Of a stretch of DNA of 64,000 bases, positions 1-10,959 are shown piece after piece. How positions within the stretch are numbered: position 1 is the first letter of the stretch; each line of letters opens with the position of its first letter. The DNA comes from Neostapfia colusana. Its lineage: Eukaryota; Streptophyta; Magnoliopsida; Poales; Poaceae. The notes beneath the pieces were generated by a model. It ran no database searches and was not told the origin of the DNA. It saw nothing but the letters and a program-made list of their open reading frames with translations. Where the stretch lies: NCBI GenBank assembly GCA_030760725.1, contig JASWHV010000016.1:18963084-19027083 (forward strand), in the 5' to 3' direction. The position numbers were made by a program, and so were the translations under genes.

Positions 1-25
1 CACGACCCTTTCCTCTTCCAGCCAT
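1..25 (-). pseudogene. gag: Start of gag (element E), truncated by window edge
   Basis: The minus-strand ATG at 25-23 aligns with the gag start of A1 (30806) and A2 (56645) and gives the same first residues, MAGRGKGR. It directly follows an acceptor-like AG, as in A1. Only eight codons are inside the window, so the state of the rest is unknown; given the decayed ORF0 beside it, it is probably broken. The 338 bases between this start and the ORF0 stop (26-363) match the A1 spacer 30504-30805 and show no gene. Confidence 0.6.
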
Positions 26-363
26 CTATCATGATCAACCAAATGTTAACTTAAAGCATTACGTATTGACTTCCCAAATTGCTTGTTTAAACTTAAATTT
101 TTGAGGCCTTAATATTTAAACATTTTCTAAAGATTTCACGTAGATCTTTGGGCTTCACGTTTCACGTGAAAATAAAATGCACTATTGATTCATAAGGGTT
201 CACACACCAAAGCAAAGCAACCTAAAGACGAGGTTGTGGACAAATGCCCATGGCTTCCACAACTCACGTCACACACCAAACATAAACACACAAATAAATA
301 AGGTATTGACTCGACTACTCGATAACCTGCTGAAATAAGGGAAATGACTCTAAACAACTCGTA

Positions 364-1134
364 TCACTGAGCTGGCTCATCGGGGTCTTCCTCATTATTG
401 CGGCTGCCCTCTGATTCCGCTTTAGGTGGGGAAGCTGCTGGTGGAGAAATGCGGTGACGCTTGCTCGACAGGCGGTCTGGGGAGTCAGGAGTCCACGTGT
501 CATTCACGGTGACACACAATTTATTCTCATCTCCTCTTTCTCTCGCCCTCAAGCTGGCTCAAAGCAATGCCTCAGTCTCCTTCAGGGTGTCAAGAACATC
601 CTGAAGCTCCTGTTGGCACTCCTGCAGTCGAGTGCTGAGCATAGCAGCATCCTCCAAGCACAGGTCCATGTTCTCATGGGAAGTCCCCTGCTGCACTGGT
701 GGGTACTTGTACTCCGCGGTGCCACTCTCACGCTGAAGGACATACATGTACTCAGTCCTGTCCAGGTGGCGACGGTTGATGTAACTCTGGCAGGTGATGG
801 CCTCTTAGGTGACATCCTTCTCAGCATCGGCCTGAGTCGCCCGACAAGCTTGAGAGCGGGGGATCTTGAGCAGCTGATTTTCATGGATAATCCTCATCTC
901 GGAGCTCCATTCTTCACGCTTCTCACGGATGGTCCTGGTGGAGCTGTAGTGTATGATCAACTTGCCCACATTGCCGTCGGCGTGGAGCATACGCCAAAGA
1001 CAGCGCAGCAAGCCTCCTACTGCCAACCCGTAGGAGTGGTACGTCACAGGACGGTTCTCCTCTCTCACGGCAAGGGCAACTACAGGAACTCTCCCTCCGG
1101 TGGACTTGCGGGCGGTGCGGATCATGCGAACCAT
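364..1134 (-). pseudogene. ORF0 remnant (extra ORF upstream of gag), element E
   Basis: This is the minus-strand counterpart of the 259-residue ORF0 of A1 and A2, starting MVRMIRTARKS. It stays in one frame but has nonsense codons at about 805-807 (TAA where A1 has a Trp codon) and 559-561 (TGA where A1 has an Arg CGA codon). A stop at 364-366 shortens the acidic tail. The C-to-T/G-to-A type of these changes fits decay of methylated DNA. The start ATG at 1134-1132 follows a T-rich stretch ending in TTTTAG, an acceptor-like site. What ORF0 does is unknown; see the A1 entry. Confidence 0.85.
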
Positions 1135-1339
1135 CTAAAACATAAAGCATTTAAAATTAAGTTAGATAAGAATTAAATAAAAATTGTATTTTGAATAAAA
1201 GTTGGGGCAAGATGAACAAATAAAGTGACCCTATTAAATAACACTTTCAACTCACACCTTTTGTAAAATAGTTTTTAAGAAAATAGGGTCCTTAAATACG
1301 TCCATTTCTACCTAGGTCCATGTTCCTACAGGCAACCTA

Positions 1340-1351
1340 GCTCTGATACCA
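1340..1351 (-). promoter_or_regulatory. Primer binding site, element E
   Basis: The minus strand reads TGGTATCAGAGC, the complement of the 3' end of plant initiator Met tRNA. It lies four bases beyond the LTR end at 1356. This fixes the direction of the element and shows that the sequence to its left is the 5' internal region. Confidence 0.88.
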
Positions 1352-1603
1352 CTTCTATCACACCCGATTTCTCCAAAGAGCAACCGAGTGAAGGTCACAT
1401 GTATGCCAGAATCATTTTCTCATACATGTGATGACAAATAGTGAATCATCATTTATTACAAGCCAATTGTTCAAATATAAATAAGTCTTACAAAGCATAC
1501 GTCTCAATGGACGATAATATGTTCATAACATGTAAATAAAGCAGCAACGGAATATAAATCTTGTGGGCTCCGTCACAGCCGTTGCCCGGGGGACTCCGTG
1601 AAC

Positions 1604-2827
1604 CTAGAATCCTTCTTCAGGACCAAAGTCTTGGTCATTGAACACCACATCATCCCCTTGACCTGAGCAGCAATTTAAACCAACAGAAAAGCAAGTTTGA
1701 GTACCGTTGGTACTCAGCAAGTGTGTAATGTCATGCATGGCTAGAGCAAGGGGAGGTTGAACTCATGGTTAAGGCACTACGCAATTAATACCTATCACCT
1801 TAGCTTATTAAGCACCTACATTACTACACAGGTGAAATGGTCCCAATCCCTCAACCCATCATCAATATCAAGTAAACCTAGTCTCATCTTCAATGTTAAG
1901 CTTCCCGCTTAACATCCTCAACTTCCCAATCCATCATCCTCTAATCATGAATAAGTCCAAGCCGCTCTTGACCGTGAGCACGGCTGTCATGACAGTTTTG
2001 ACTCTGCAGAGTTTGCACCACTGTACCCACATGTAGTGATTTCATCCCCCATTGCCGGGTGGACTAAAAGAACCTCCATTATGCCAGTGGCCGCGAACCA
2101 CGTTCACACTTCACAGGTGTGTAGCCAGGAGATCACTACAAGGCCTTTACAAAGGGATTCCCGACGAGCATGGGCCCACTGAGGTTTCACCCCCTAACAG
2201 CATACAAGAGGCTCCAACCCCGCTGCAGTGGCCCCCTCTTGAGCCTTGCAGTTCATATGGTAGTCCAGCTGACACCTATTCCCCGCACCCTCCAAAACAC
2301 CCATACTACGCCGGGGATACACCTAATTAATTGGCCAAGCTGCCCCATCTCAGCATGTGGTTGGCACGGTAAAGCCAGGTTACATGCTCCATGAAGCGCT
2401 CCTTAGGATCCAGGCAAGCACTAAACATAAACCCGAGTCTCGTGCACACAGCACCAACCAAATCATCCAACTTGCCTCGATCCCTACCTCTACATAACTC
2501 ATAATATCTCATTCAAGAGTAAGGTAAATAAGTTGATGATCTCATATCCCACTTATCCCATTCTAAGCATGGCTAAGCATAAGTAATATGAATGAATGAC
2601 ATAATAAAATAAATCCCAACCCAGGCTACAAGGATATAAGATAATGAAAATCTAGGGAAACTTCCTAGCTTGGGTATCATATTCGAAATTGACAATGTAA
2701 ATTAAATTCTAACTACATATCCTAGTATAGGATCAAAGTGGTCAAAGACACTTGCCTTCTTCCTACTGCTCTGGGAGTGGAAAGTCTTGGTCTTGAAATG
2801 TGAGAACCTGCTCTGGGGCTGGTTCTA
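1604..2827 (-). other. Candidate two-exon mini-ORF inside LTR (element E)
   Basis: Exon-like segment a is 2827-2756 (72 nt, same length as in A1) and segment b is 1662-1604 (59 nt, same length as in A1, ending in TAG). Segment a ends in AAG followed by GCAAG, a GC-type donor; segment b follows TGCTGCTCAG, a good acceptor. Both sides are phase 1. Segment b ends NDQDFGPEEGF-stop, as in A1, although six of its last ten codons differ at the third base. Segment a carries one in-frame TAG at 2765-2763, so this copy is damaged. No start codon is identified. Confidence 0.55.
1698..1716. other. Palindrome in LTR just upstream of the segment-b acceptor
   Basis: TGAGTACC and GGTACTCA are perfect 8-base arms around a 3-base loop. 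The same palindrome, with a different loop, is in A1 (29147-29165), and variants are in D (7826-7845), B (14789-14804) and C (49715-49730), always shortly before the acceptor of segment b. Confidence 0.75.
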
Positions 2828-2990
2828 CTCATGCCAATACACATAGAAAAAGAAAACAACAATCCATAAGCCATAGTCCACACTTTCACTCATGCAAACC
2901 ACACATACATACATATTCAAGTCATTCACATGTTTAGGTGTTGTGGTTACCCTAGATGTGTTGATTTTAGGCCTACATACACTTTTAAAC

Positions 2991-3012
2991 ATATATATAT
3001 ATATATATATAT
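2991..3012. repeat. (AT)11 microsatellite
   Basis: Eleven AT units in the AT-rich, intron-like middle of the E LTR. No function is implied. Confidence 0.95.
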
Positions 3013-4800
3013 TATCTAACTTTTGTATTCAGATTTCTAGTTGCACACTATATATTAATTTCCCATTTGAACAAATTCTCTATATTTAATTAATACATTC
3101 CTTAGCCACAGAATTTGCATGAAAGAAAGTTTCCTACTCCAAATAGGTTTTTAGATCTTCTACAAAATTTTAATTTTGAAGTTTTTGAAAACAAAGACCT
3201 CATTTAACATTTTCAAATTTTTGCATACTTATTTTCCTATATTTTCAGATTTATTTTCTATGCCTAAAAGTAAATTTTAATATCAAGATAGCAAGACATA
3301 TCATCTAAACAGAATAGGTTCTGATCTAAAATGTTCAATAAAAATATTTTTGAACTTCCTCTCTGATGTGAAACAATTTTAATTTATTTTATCAGTTTTT
3401 AGAATTATTTCCTATCCTAAAATGTGTCTCTAGAGATAAAAAATGAGCAACACCTAGGAAGATTTCATTTCAGCCTAAAATCTATTTTTATCTCCCTCTA
3501 AAGGTTTTCTAAGTGCTAGGAGAGTTTAAATTTGTATTTTGCACATGTGTTTTTATTACCTTTTTAATTTAAATTCTACTCATATGTTCAAATTTCTGAA
3601 TTTAATATCTTATAGGGTCAAAAAGGCAAATCCACCCTGCTGCAGGGTTTAATTTACTATTTCCTAAATTTTCAGGGTCCTAATTACACATAACAGAGAG
3701 GTTTTCCTAATTTTTTATTAAGTCCAGAGGCTAAAACTGATTTTTAAATGAATTTACATGAATTTCTGAAGGTCCAGGGGCTAGATCAGAAGTTTCCGGG
3801 CCTAGCTCGTGTTTTCCGAGATCCCCAGGGGGTAGCGCGTAAGATTCCCGGCCTTTATAATGCGGGGCTGACGTGGGCCGTTGGATTTAAAACAGACGGC
3901 TCAGATTAGATCGCCGAATGGGTATGCGCCGATTTAATTTCTGCCGTGCGATTTAAAATAGACGGCCTACAAGAGGCCACGTCGCCCTGGCAGGAGCCAG
4001 CCCGCGCGCGCGGCGGCGCGCGGCGGCGGGGGCGGTGATCTCGCCGGCGCAGCTTCGGATCTTCATCTATAGACGCTAACATCCGTCCTTTTTGGTAGCA
4101 AACGGCGGAGGGGAGGAAGGAGAGCTCACCAGTGCATTTTTCTTGGATCCGAAGGGGGTCGGGAGGGCTTAACGGCGGCGAGGAGCGGCGACCGAAGGTG
4201 AGCTTCGGTGGGGGAGCAATGGGGTCGTTCCTCCTTGGATTTTCTTCGGCGATGAGCTTCTCTGGGAGCGGTCAAGCACTGCAAGCACGTTAGCGTGGTG
4301 AAAAATGGAAGAGGGAGCTGGAAAAAGGGCAGCAGCGGCGGCGGTTCTCACCTCGCGTCGGGTGTGGCTCATCGGGGAGGAAGGGGCGGATTTTTGGTGT
4401 TTAAATGGCGAGGGAGGGCGGCGGGGTCTGTTGAGATCACGCTGGGGTGCCCGGGACCGAGAATCAGGGCTGGGAGCGCGGGGTTCGGGAGGGCGGTTGT
4501 GATCGGGCGCGAGAAAGAGTCGAAGCGGTTGTGGGTGCGCAGGGAAAGGGATGACATGCGGGTCCCGCACGTCAGAGAGAGGGAGAGAGGGAGAGAGGGA
4601 GGGGGCGCGCGCGGGTTTTGGGCTGGCTGGCTGGGTTTCGGCCAACTGGCCGGTTTTTTCATTTTTCTTTTTCTTTTTCCTTTTCCTTTTTCTGGTTTGA
4701 TTCAAATCTAAATTCCAGTCTGAATTTGAATTTCTACACCACATGCAACACGTCCAAAAAATTTTAAATTCCCCTCTTTAGCAGGTTTTGGGGTGTTATA

Positions 4801-4838
4801 GCTCTACCCCCCTTAAAAGAAATCTCGTCCTTGAGATT
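4801..4838 (-). promoter_or_regulatory. Polypurine tract and upstream inverted repeat, element E
   Basis: The minus strand reads AAGGGGGGTAGAGC up to the LTR start: the plus-strand primer for reverse transcription. Directly upstream is an inverted repeat with arms AATCTCA and CGAGATT (plus strand 4821-4838), one arm carrying a single change from the AATCTCG seen elsewhere in this window. Confidence 0.8.
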
Positions 4839-4845
4839 GGTAACT

Positions 4846-7450
4846 CTAGGAAAACAAATCCGGAAACTGTGTCTTAAGCTCGACTTCTCGCTCCCATGTG
4901 GCTTCTGCTTCCGAGTGATGCTTCCACTGCACCTTGCACATTCGGATTCTTTTATTTCTTGTGAGGTGTTCCATTGTCTCCAAAATCTTGACAGGTTGCT
5001 CGGCATAAGAATGATCCTCTCGTACGTCCACCTCATTCATGGGTAACATTTCTTCGGACGTTCTTAAACATTTCTTGAGCTGTGACACATGGAATACATC
5101 GTGCATATCTGATAGGCGAGTCGGTAGTTCTAGTTGATATGCCACTTCGCCTTTCCTCTCCAGAATCTAAAAGGGTCCAATGTATCGCGGTGATAATTTC
5201 CCTTTCATTTTGAACCGACGAAGTCCTCGGATAGGGGACACCTTGAGATAGACGTAGTCCCCCACGTTGAAAATAAGCTCTCTTCTCCATACATCGGCAT
5301 AACTCTTTTGTCGGGTCTATGCTATTCTCAAATTGTTTCGAATTTCCCTCACTTTTGCACCGGCTTCTTGTAGTACCTCAGGCCCAAACACTTTACTTTC
5401 CCCTGTTTGGTTCCAAAATAGTGGAGTCCTGCACTTCCTCCCATACAACGCCTCAAATGGAGACATCTTCATACTAGCCTGATAGCTGTTGTTGTAGGAG
5501 AATTCTGCATACAGTAAGTTCTTATCCCAACTCCTATTGTTCTTGAGTGCACAAGCTCTCAGCATATCCTCAAGGATCTGATTGGTCCTTTCGTTCTGCC
5601 CGTCAGTCTGGGGGTGATAGACAGAACTAAAATTCAGATGAGTTCCCATGGTTTCATGTAACTTCTGCCAGAACCTTGAGGTGAACTGTGTCCCTCGATC
5701 TGACACTATCTTCTTTGGTACTCCATGAAAACATACGATTCTTGACATGTACAATTCTGCCAATTTGGATCCACTGTAGCTTTCTTTCACGGGGATGAAA
5801 TGAGCTACCTTGGTTAGCCTGTCAATGATGACCCATATCGAATCATATCCCGACTGGGTCCTAGGTAGTCCCACTATGAAATCCATACCGATTTCTTCCC
5901 ATTTCCATTCAGGCACTTTGAGTGGTTGCAACAGTCCCGCGGGTCGTTGATGTTATGCTTGCACCAACTGACATGTGTCACATAGGGCAACATGTTCCGC
6001 GACATCTCGCTTCATGCCATAACACCAATATCTGCTCTTGAGGTCATGATACATCTTTGTACTCCCAGGATGAATGGAATAGTCAGAATCATGAGCCTCC
6101 TTCAAAATCAATTCACGGATCTCCTTCACCTCAGGCACACAGATCCTTTTCCCATGCCACACCATACCTTGTTCATCCTCTCTGAATCCAGGGGCTTTAT
6201 TTTCTTTGATGAGTTCTCTAATTTCTTGTATCTTCGCGTCATTCTTCTAACCGTTGCGTATGTCTTGCTCTAATGTGGAGTACACTTCCATGGCGATGGC
6301 CTCACCGCTATTCACCAGACATAGATTGAGTTTTGCAATCTCTTCCTTCAATTCTGTAGGCATGTCCTTTGAACTCAACATGTTGACCTGCACCTTCCGG
6401 CTTAAAGCATCAGCCATGATGTTTGCTTTCCCAGGATGATAGTTGATGCCCACATCAAAGTCATTGATTAGCTCTAACCATCTCCTTTGTCTGAGGTTGA
6501 GATATGGCTGTGTGAAAATATACTTTAAGCTCTTATGATCCGTATATATCTTTGTCCTCTTTCCCATCAAGTAATGTCGCCAAATCTTCAATGCGTGTAA
6601 TACTGCGGCTAGCTCTAGGACATGTGTAGGATACTTCTTCTCGTGTTTTCGGAGCTTCTTGCATGAGAACACATCCCAACCCGTGTCCAGATGCATCGCA
6701 GTACACCGAAAAATTCTTCTGCATATCCAGCATAACTAGCACTGGGGCTGTTGTCAATCTTTTCTTCAATTCTTGAAAACTCGTCTCACACTCCGGTGTC
6801 CATGTGAATGTGATTCCCTTCTCTAACAATTTGGTGAGGGGTCTCGAGATCTTGGAGAAACCCTCAATAAACCGTCGATAATACCCAGCCAATCCTAAGA
6901 AGCTTCGAACTTCCCCGACATTTTCAGGGGTCTTCCACTTCTGGACATCCTCGATTTTGGCGGGATCTACCGAGATTCCTCCCTCCGAGATTATATGTCC
7001 TAAGAAGGGAACTCTCTTCAGCCAAAATTCACACTTGCTCAGCTTGGCATATAGTTGGTGTTCTCTCAACTTTTGCAACACCAATCTTAGGTGTCCCTCA
7101 TGTTCTTCTTCATCTTTGGAGAAGACGAGAATGTCATCAATGAAAACCACCACAAATTTGTCCAGATATTCCATGAATATCTTGTTCTTGAGATACATGA
7201 AATATGTTGGGGCATTAGTTAGCCCGAACGGCACGACGGTGTATTCATACCGAGATATGAAAGCTGTCTTTGGAATGTCAGTTTGCCTTATCTTCAGTTG
7301 GTGGTATCCCGACCTGAGGTCAATTTTTGAGAACACACAAGCTCCCCTCAGCTGATCAAATAAGTCTTCAATGCGGGGTAATGGGTACTTGTTCTTGATG
7401 GTTACTTCATTCAACGCACGGTAGTCTACGCATAACCTTTGGGTTCCGTC
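4846..7450 (-). pseudogene. pol: Pol remnant (RT, RNaseH, integrase, chromodomain), element E
   Basis: Minus-strand pieces match A1 Pol from the RT N-terminal region to the C-terminus: RT with FIDDILVF, RNaseH (DHKSLKYIF), integrase zinc region with HPGSTKMY and CDTC, the catalytic core with SDRGTQFTSRFW, and the chromodomain-like tail ending DLFS. The frame is broken by a shift near 6690 and nonsense codons near 6250, 5950, 5315 and 5168, among others. The N-terminal part (protease, gag) is missing because D was inserted at 7451 and nothing of E is found beyond D. The element cannot encode a working polyprotein. Confidence 0.88.
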
Positions 7451-7451
7451 C

Positions 7452-9530
7452 TGTGACGCCCTCAATTCTGTGGGAAAAACCACGGAACCGAGAACTAATG
7501 CATATGTGTGCCCAGGATGTTCATCACACATACACATACGTTCCACAAACTGAATTCAGATATATATAACCAAGAATAACATAGTTTATTACAACATCTC
7601 ATGAGTCTTGGACTCATGCTCACAGCGGAAGTCTTATTTCTATACAGCGGAAATCTCTACTTTATTGCGGAAGCAAAACTACTGCGGAAGCGAAACTAAG
7701 CAGAAGTGACTCCATCTCTACTCCCTCCACAGGCAAGGTTGAGAATAGATCACACGCCATAATGCTCCACTTGATCTTCATAGTAGGCTTCTCCTGCTGC
7801 TGAGGATGAAGTAATAATGCAAGGTTGAGTACAATGATGTACTCAGCAAGTGCGGGAAAACACATGATATGCAGCTCATAAACAAGGTAGGCATAAAAGA
7901 CTTATATGCAGAAAAGCAGATTTATAAAATCATGATAAAACAGCAACTTAACTTTAGATGAATGCAATCCCAGCATGTATTAAATTACCAACATACCTCC
8001 ATCACTTCCCGTGTTCCATCCGAACATTAATCAATCCTTTATTCATACTCACGAATACCTCCTCGTGTTCGCTACCATCTCATCTGACGAATCAACCTCG
8101 TCTCACACCGAGACCAATCTCATGTCATGACCCAACAGTCATGCAAACATCTCATCATCCAGACCCAACAGTTCCTACCAATAACCATAACCAAGAACCT
8201 TCCCAATAACCATCACGAAAACCATCCCAACTAATCATCCCAACTAATCATGGCAGTTTAGCCAGGCGCTCGTGACCGTAAGCTCGGCTATCATGATAGT
8301 TTTATTAACTCTGCAGAGTTTGCACCTCTTTACCCACAAGTTTGTGATTTCGTCACCCGTCGGCGACTGCAGAACCTCCATTATACCAGTACACAACCGT
8401 CGGTGTATGGTCAAGAGATCACAAAATAGCTTTTACAAAGGGGTTACTAGATGTATGGACTCACTAAGGTTTCACCGGCAGGCTAGAATCTCCAATTCTC
8501 CCACCCACGGGCCCCCTCTTGTGCCATGCAGTTCCCAGGGCAGTCCTCACTCGACTCCCATTCCCCGCGCCTTCCACAGTCCATAACACTCTAGCAACTT
8601 ACCTAATTACTCAGCTAAGCCGCACCCATACTTGGCCTTGTGGTGGCACTGTTATCCTGGCATGTGCATGCATGAACCGGTCCTTAGATCTACGGCAAGT
8701 AAAACCACCATCTCATGCTACCTCATTCACAAACCCAAGCTTGCCTAGATCTCCCTCCGATCCATGTTCATTAACCTCATCAGTTACTTATTATCAGTAC
8801 GAGTGCAGTTAGCTCGACACATCTATCTCGCTTCCCCATCCCATGGACTCAGCGAAGCATAAAAACAAAAACCATACCCGACTCATAAACTTCTCTGGCG
8901 ACAAGGGTGGTTTAACCAAAACTAGTAAACTCCTATAAAAAGGTTTCCCATCATGTTTGACTCAGCACACACACCTTTTCGCAAAACAAAATAGTTTTAC
9001 TCAAAACATAGGATCAACATGGTCAAGGAGCACTTTCCTTGTTCTTGCGGTTCCGGTTGTTCTTGATTCTCAAAACCTGTTGCTGCAGTTCGTCGTAGAC
9101 AGCTTCCTGAGCTTGTCCTGCTATGTAGGATTCACGTGCATACAAGATTCACATCAATCAATATCATGCACAAACCCTAAACTAGATACGATGATGCACA
9201 TGCATGCTATCCTATGATTAGTTTCATTAGATTGATCTGTACGTGTTCTTGCATGGCTTGCATGGGCAGAGGTGTTCGGATCAAAGGTGGACGTGGCGAT
9301 GATCTTGTCTTTAGATCAAACTGATCATCGAGTGATCTGCCCACGAGAAGGGTTCTGTTCGAAAGGAATTGAAGAACAGATGCAAAGAGATGAACACAAT
9401 GATATCGTAAGGTGGTATTGAAGTCCTACCTCACGCTCTTCTTGTCTTCGGGGTCCTCCTCAGACCGCTTGGTTCTCCTCTGATGATCTCCCTTGTTGCG
9501 CTTTGGCGATGTTTTGCTCGGCGAGTTAGG
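7452..9530 (-). mobile_element. Element D: truncated LTR fragment inserted in E pol
   Basis: The left edge TGTGACGCCCTC at 7452 interrupts the RT coding sequence of E. Read on the minus strand it is an LTR 3' end (GGGCGTCACA), preceded by TTGTAATAAA, a poly(A) signal, at 7585-7594. Content and order resemble the A1 LTR: palindrome at 7826-7845, short acidic coding segments, AT-rich spacer. The fragment stops at 9530, where B pol begins with no LTR terminus, PBS or duplication, so the rest of D was lost. The candidate target duplication is CGTCC (7447-7451), with no partner visible. No intact gene is present; short open frames here are not supported as genes. Confidence 0.7.
7750..9103 (-). 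other. Candidate two-exon mini-ORF inside LTR (fragment D)
   Basis: Segment b (7799-7750) follows CATCCTCAG and encodes a short acidic end, GEAYYEDQVEHYGV-stop, entered in phase 1. Segment a (about 9103-9038) encodes an acidic Gln/Glu-rich stretch, FENQEQPEPQEQ, ending in phase 1 at CAAG; the GC donor seen in the other LTRs reads GA here. A T-run inside segment a seems to have lost a base, shifting the frame. A further exon-like piece ending GTGAG|GTAGG lies at about 9426-9530 and encodes SEEDPEDKKS. The pattern equals that of A, B, C and E; the start of segment a is uncertain. Confidence 0.45.
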
Positions 9531-10959
9531 GATAGCGGCAGCCCAGAAGAATGATAAGGGCATGTCACATTTGCGGAGACGTGTAGACAGTGGGGAGTTG
9601 AAATGTTTCCGGAAGGACGGAGACGGCGTTCTGTGGTTCAAGGACCGGATCGTCGTACCCCGTAAACCGGAATTACGGAAGAAAATCTTTGATAAGGCTC
9701 ACTTATCAAAGTTCTCTATTCACCCCGGCAGCAACAAGATGTATCAAGAACTCCGAAGGAAGTTTTGGTGGACACACATGAAGCGCGAAGTTGCAAAATA
9801 CGTGTCAGAGTGTGATACATGTCGAAGGGTGAAGGCAGATCATATGCGGAAACCGGGACTGCTGCAACCACTGGGCATTCCTGCCTGGAAGTGGGAGGAC
9901 GTGAGCATGGACTTTATCGTCGGTTTACCCACCACCTTGCAGAAACATGATTCTGTGTGGGTGATCGTCGATCGGCTCACCAAAGTTGCCCATTTCATCC
10001 CGGTCAACACAAATTACAACGCCAAGAAGTACGCTGAACTGTACATCTCACGGATCCTATGCTTATACGGCGTACCCCATACCATCATATCGGATCGGGG
10101 CACTTTATTTGTGTACCGTTTTTGGGAGCAGCTGCACGCTGCCTTGGGGACGAAGCTGATCCGTAGTTCAGCATACCACCCGCAGACAGATGGGCAGACG
10201 GAGCGGGTAAAACAGATTTTAGAAGACATGCTACGAGCTTGCGCTATCAACCACGGCAAGAATTGGGATGATCACTTGCCGTTAGCCGAGTTCTCGTACA
10301 ATAATGGGTACCAAGCCAGCATCAAGATGGCACCTTACGAGGCGCTATACGGACGGAAATGCCGCACACCACTGAATTGGTGTGAATCTGGCGAAAGGGT
10401 TACCTTCGGGATTGACCTTGTCAACAACGCGGAAGAAAAGGTTTGACTAATTCAAGCGAATCTAAAAGCCGCCCAGTCCCGTCAAAAACAGTATGCGGAC
10501 CGGAGAAGGCGCCCATTACAATTCGAGGTTGGAGATCATGTATACCTACGGGTGTCTCCAATGAAGGGCGTAAACAGATTTGGGGTGAGGGGAAAGTTGG
10601 CACCCCGATTCATTGGTCCATTCCAGATTACCGAAAGATGTGGGTCAGTGGCATACCGGCTGAAATTACCAGAAGCACTTTCCGGTGTGCACAACGTCCT
10701 TCACATTTCCCAGCTGAGGAAGTGTCTCAAGCTATCAACTACCGTTCAGCTGGAAGACATTGAAGAACTGCAACCGGATCTCACCTATCGGGAGGAACCG
10801 GTGCAGATTATTGATGAAAAGGCCCGAACCACACGCAACCGTACATTGTGGTTCTACAAGGTTCCATGGAGTAATCACTCCATGGACGAAGCGACATGGG
10901 AGAGCGAAGAATTCCTTCGCACTAACTACCCCGAATTTTTCACGTCGCATATCCGGTAA
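9531..10959 (+). pseudogene. pol: Partial pol (integrase to C-terminus), left copy of B
   Basis: The frame begins abruptly at the junction, with no start of its own, and covers the end of the RNaseH-integrase linker, the integrase zinc region (HPGSNKMY, CDTCRRVK), the catalytic core (SMDFIVGLP, HPQTDGQTERV) and the chromodomain-like tail ending FFTSHIR. A TGA at 10444-10446 replaces the CGA Arg codon of the right copy (19821-19823) and splits the frame. Otherwise the copies differ at few positions. It cannot make a functional integrase. Bases 10960-11028 hold only the inverted repeat (10994-11010) and the polypurine tract. Confidence 0.88.

Larger units (their letters stand above)
1356..4800 (-). 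repeat. LTR of element E (3.4 kb)
   Basis: The LTR runs on the minus strand from TATAACACCCC at 4800 to GGGTGTGATA at 1356; A1 has TGTAACACCCC and GGGTGTGACA. It has a polypurine tract on one side and a PBS on the other, so both ends are well set. Length (3445 bp) and internal order match the A1 LTR. The A1 TATA-box position is mutated here. The half nearest the LTR start is GC-rich with purine-rich GA repeats at about 4573-4604 (plus strand); the middle (about 2840-3800) is AT-rich, intron-like and has no gene. An (AT)n run lies at 2991-3012. Confidence 0.88.
1..7451 (-). mobile_element. Element E: decayed Tekay-like Ty3/Gypsy element(s) sharing one LTR
   Basis: On the minus strand the order is pol 3' part (7450 to 4846), polypurine tract, LTR (4800 to 1356), PBS, ORF0 remnant and the first codons of gag, which runs off the left edge. 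A single element has internal sequence on only one side of each LTR, so this LTR is shared by two internal regions. Both LTR termini have decayed: the start reads TA instead of TG and the end TA instead of CA. The coding parts carry many nonsense codons. The protein and LTR layout match elements A1/A2 in this window at clear but reduced similarity, so E is an older relative. D is inserted at 7451. Confidence 0.85.

Noticed and set aside
4295..4711. Plus-strand open frame of 138 codons in the E LTR, rich in Gly/Arg
   Set aside because: It lies in GC-rich LTR sequence antisense to the element, has low-complexity composition, and the corresponding A1 sequence has no such frame. It is a composition effect.
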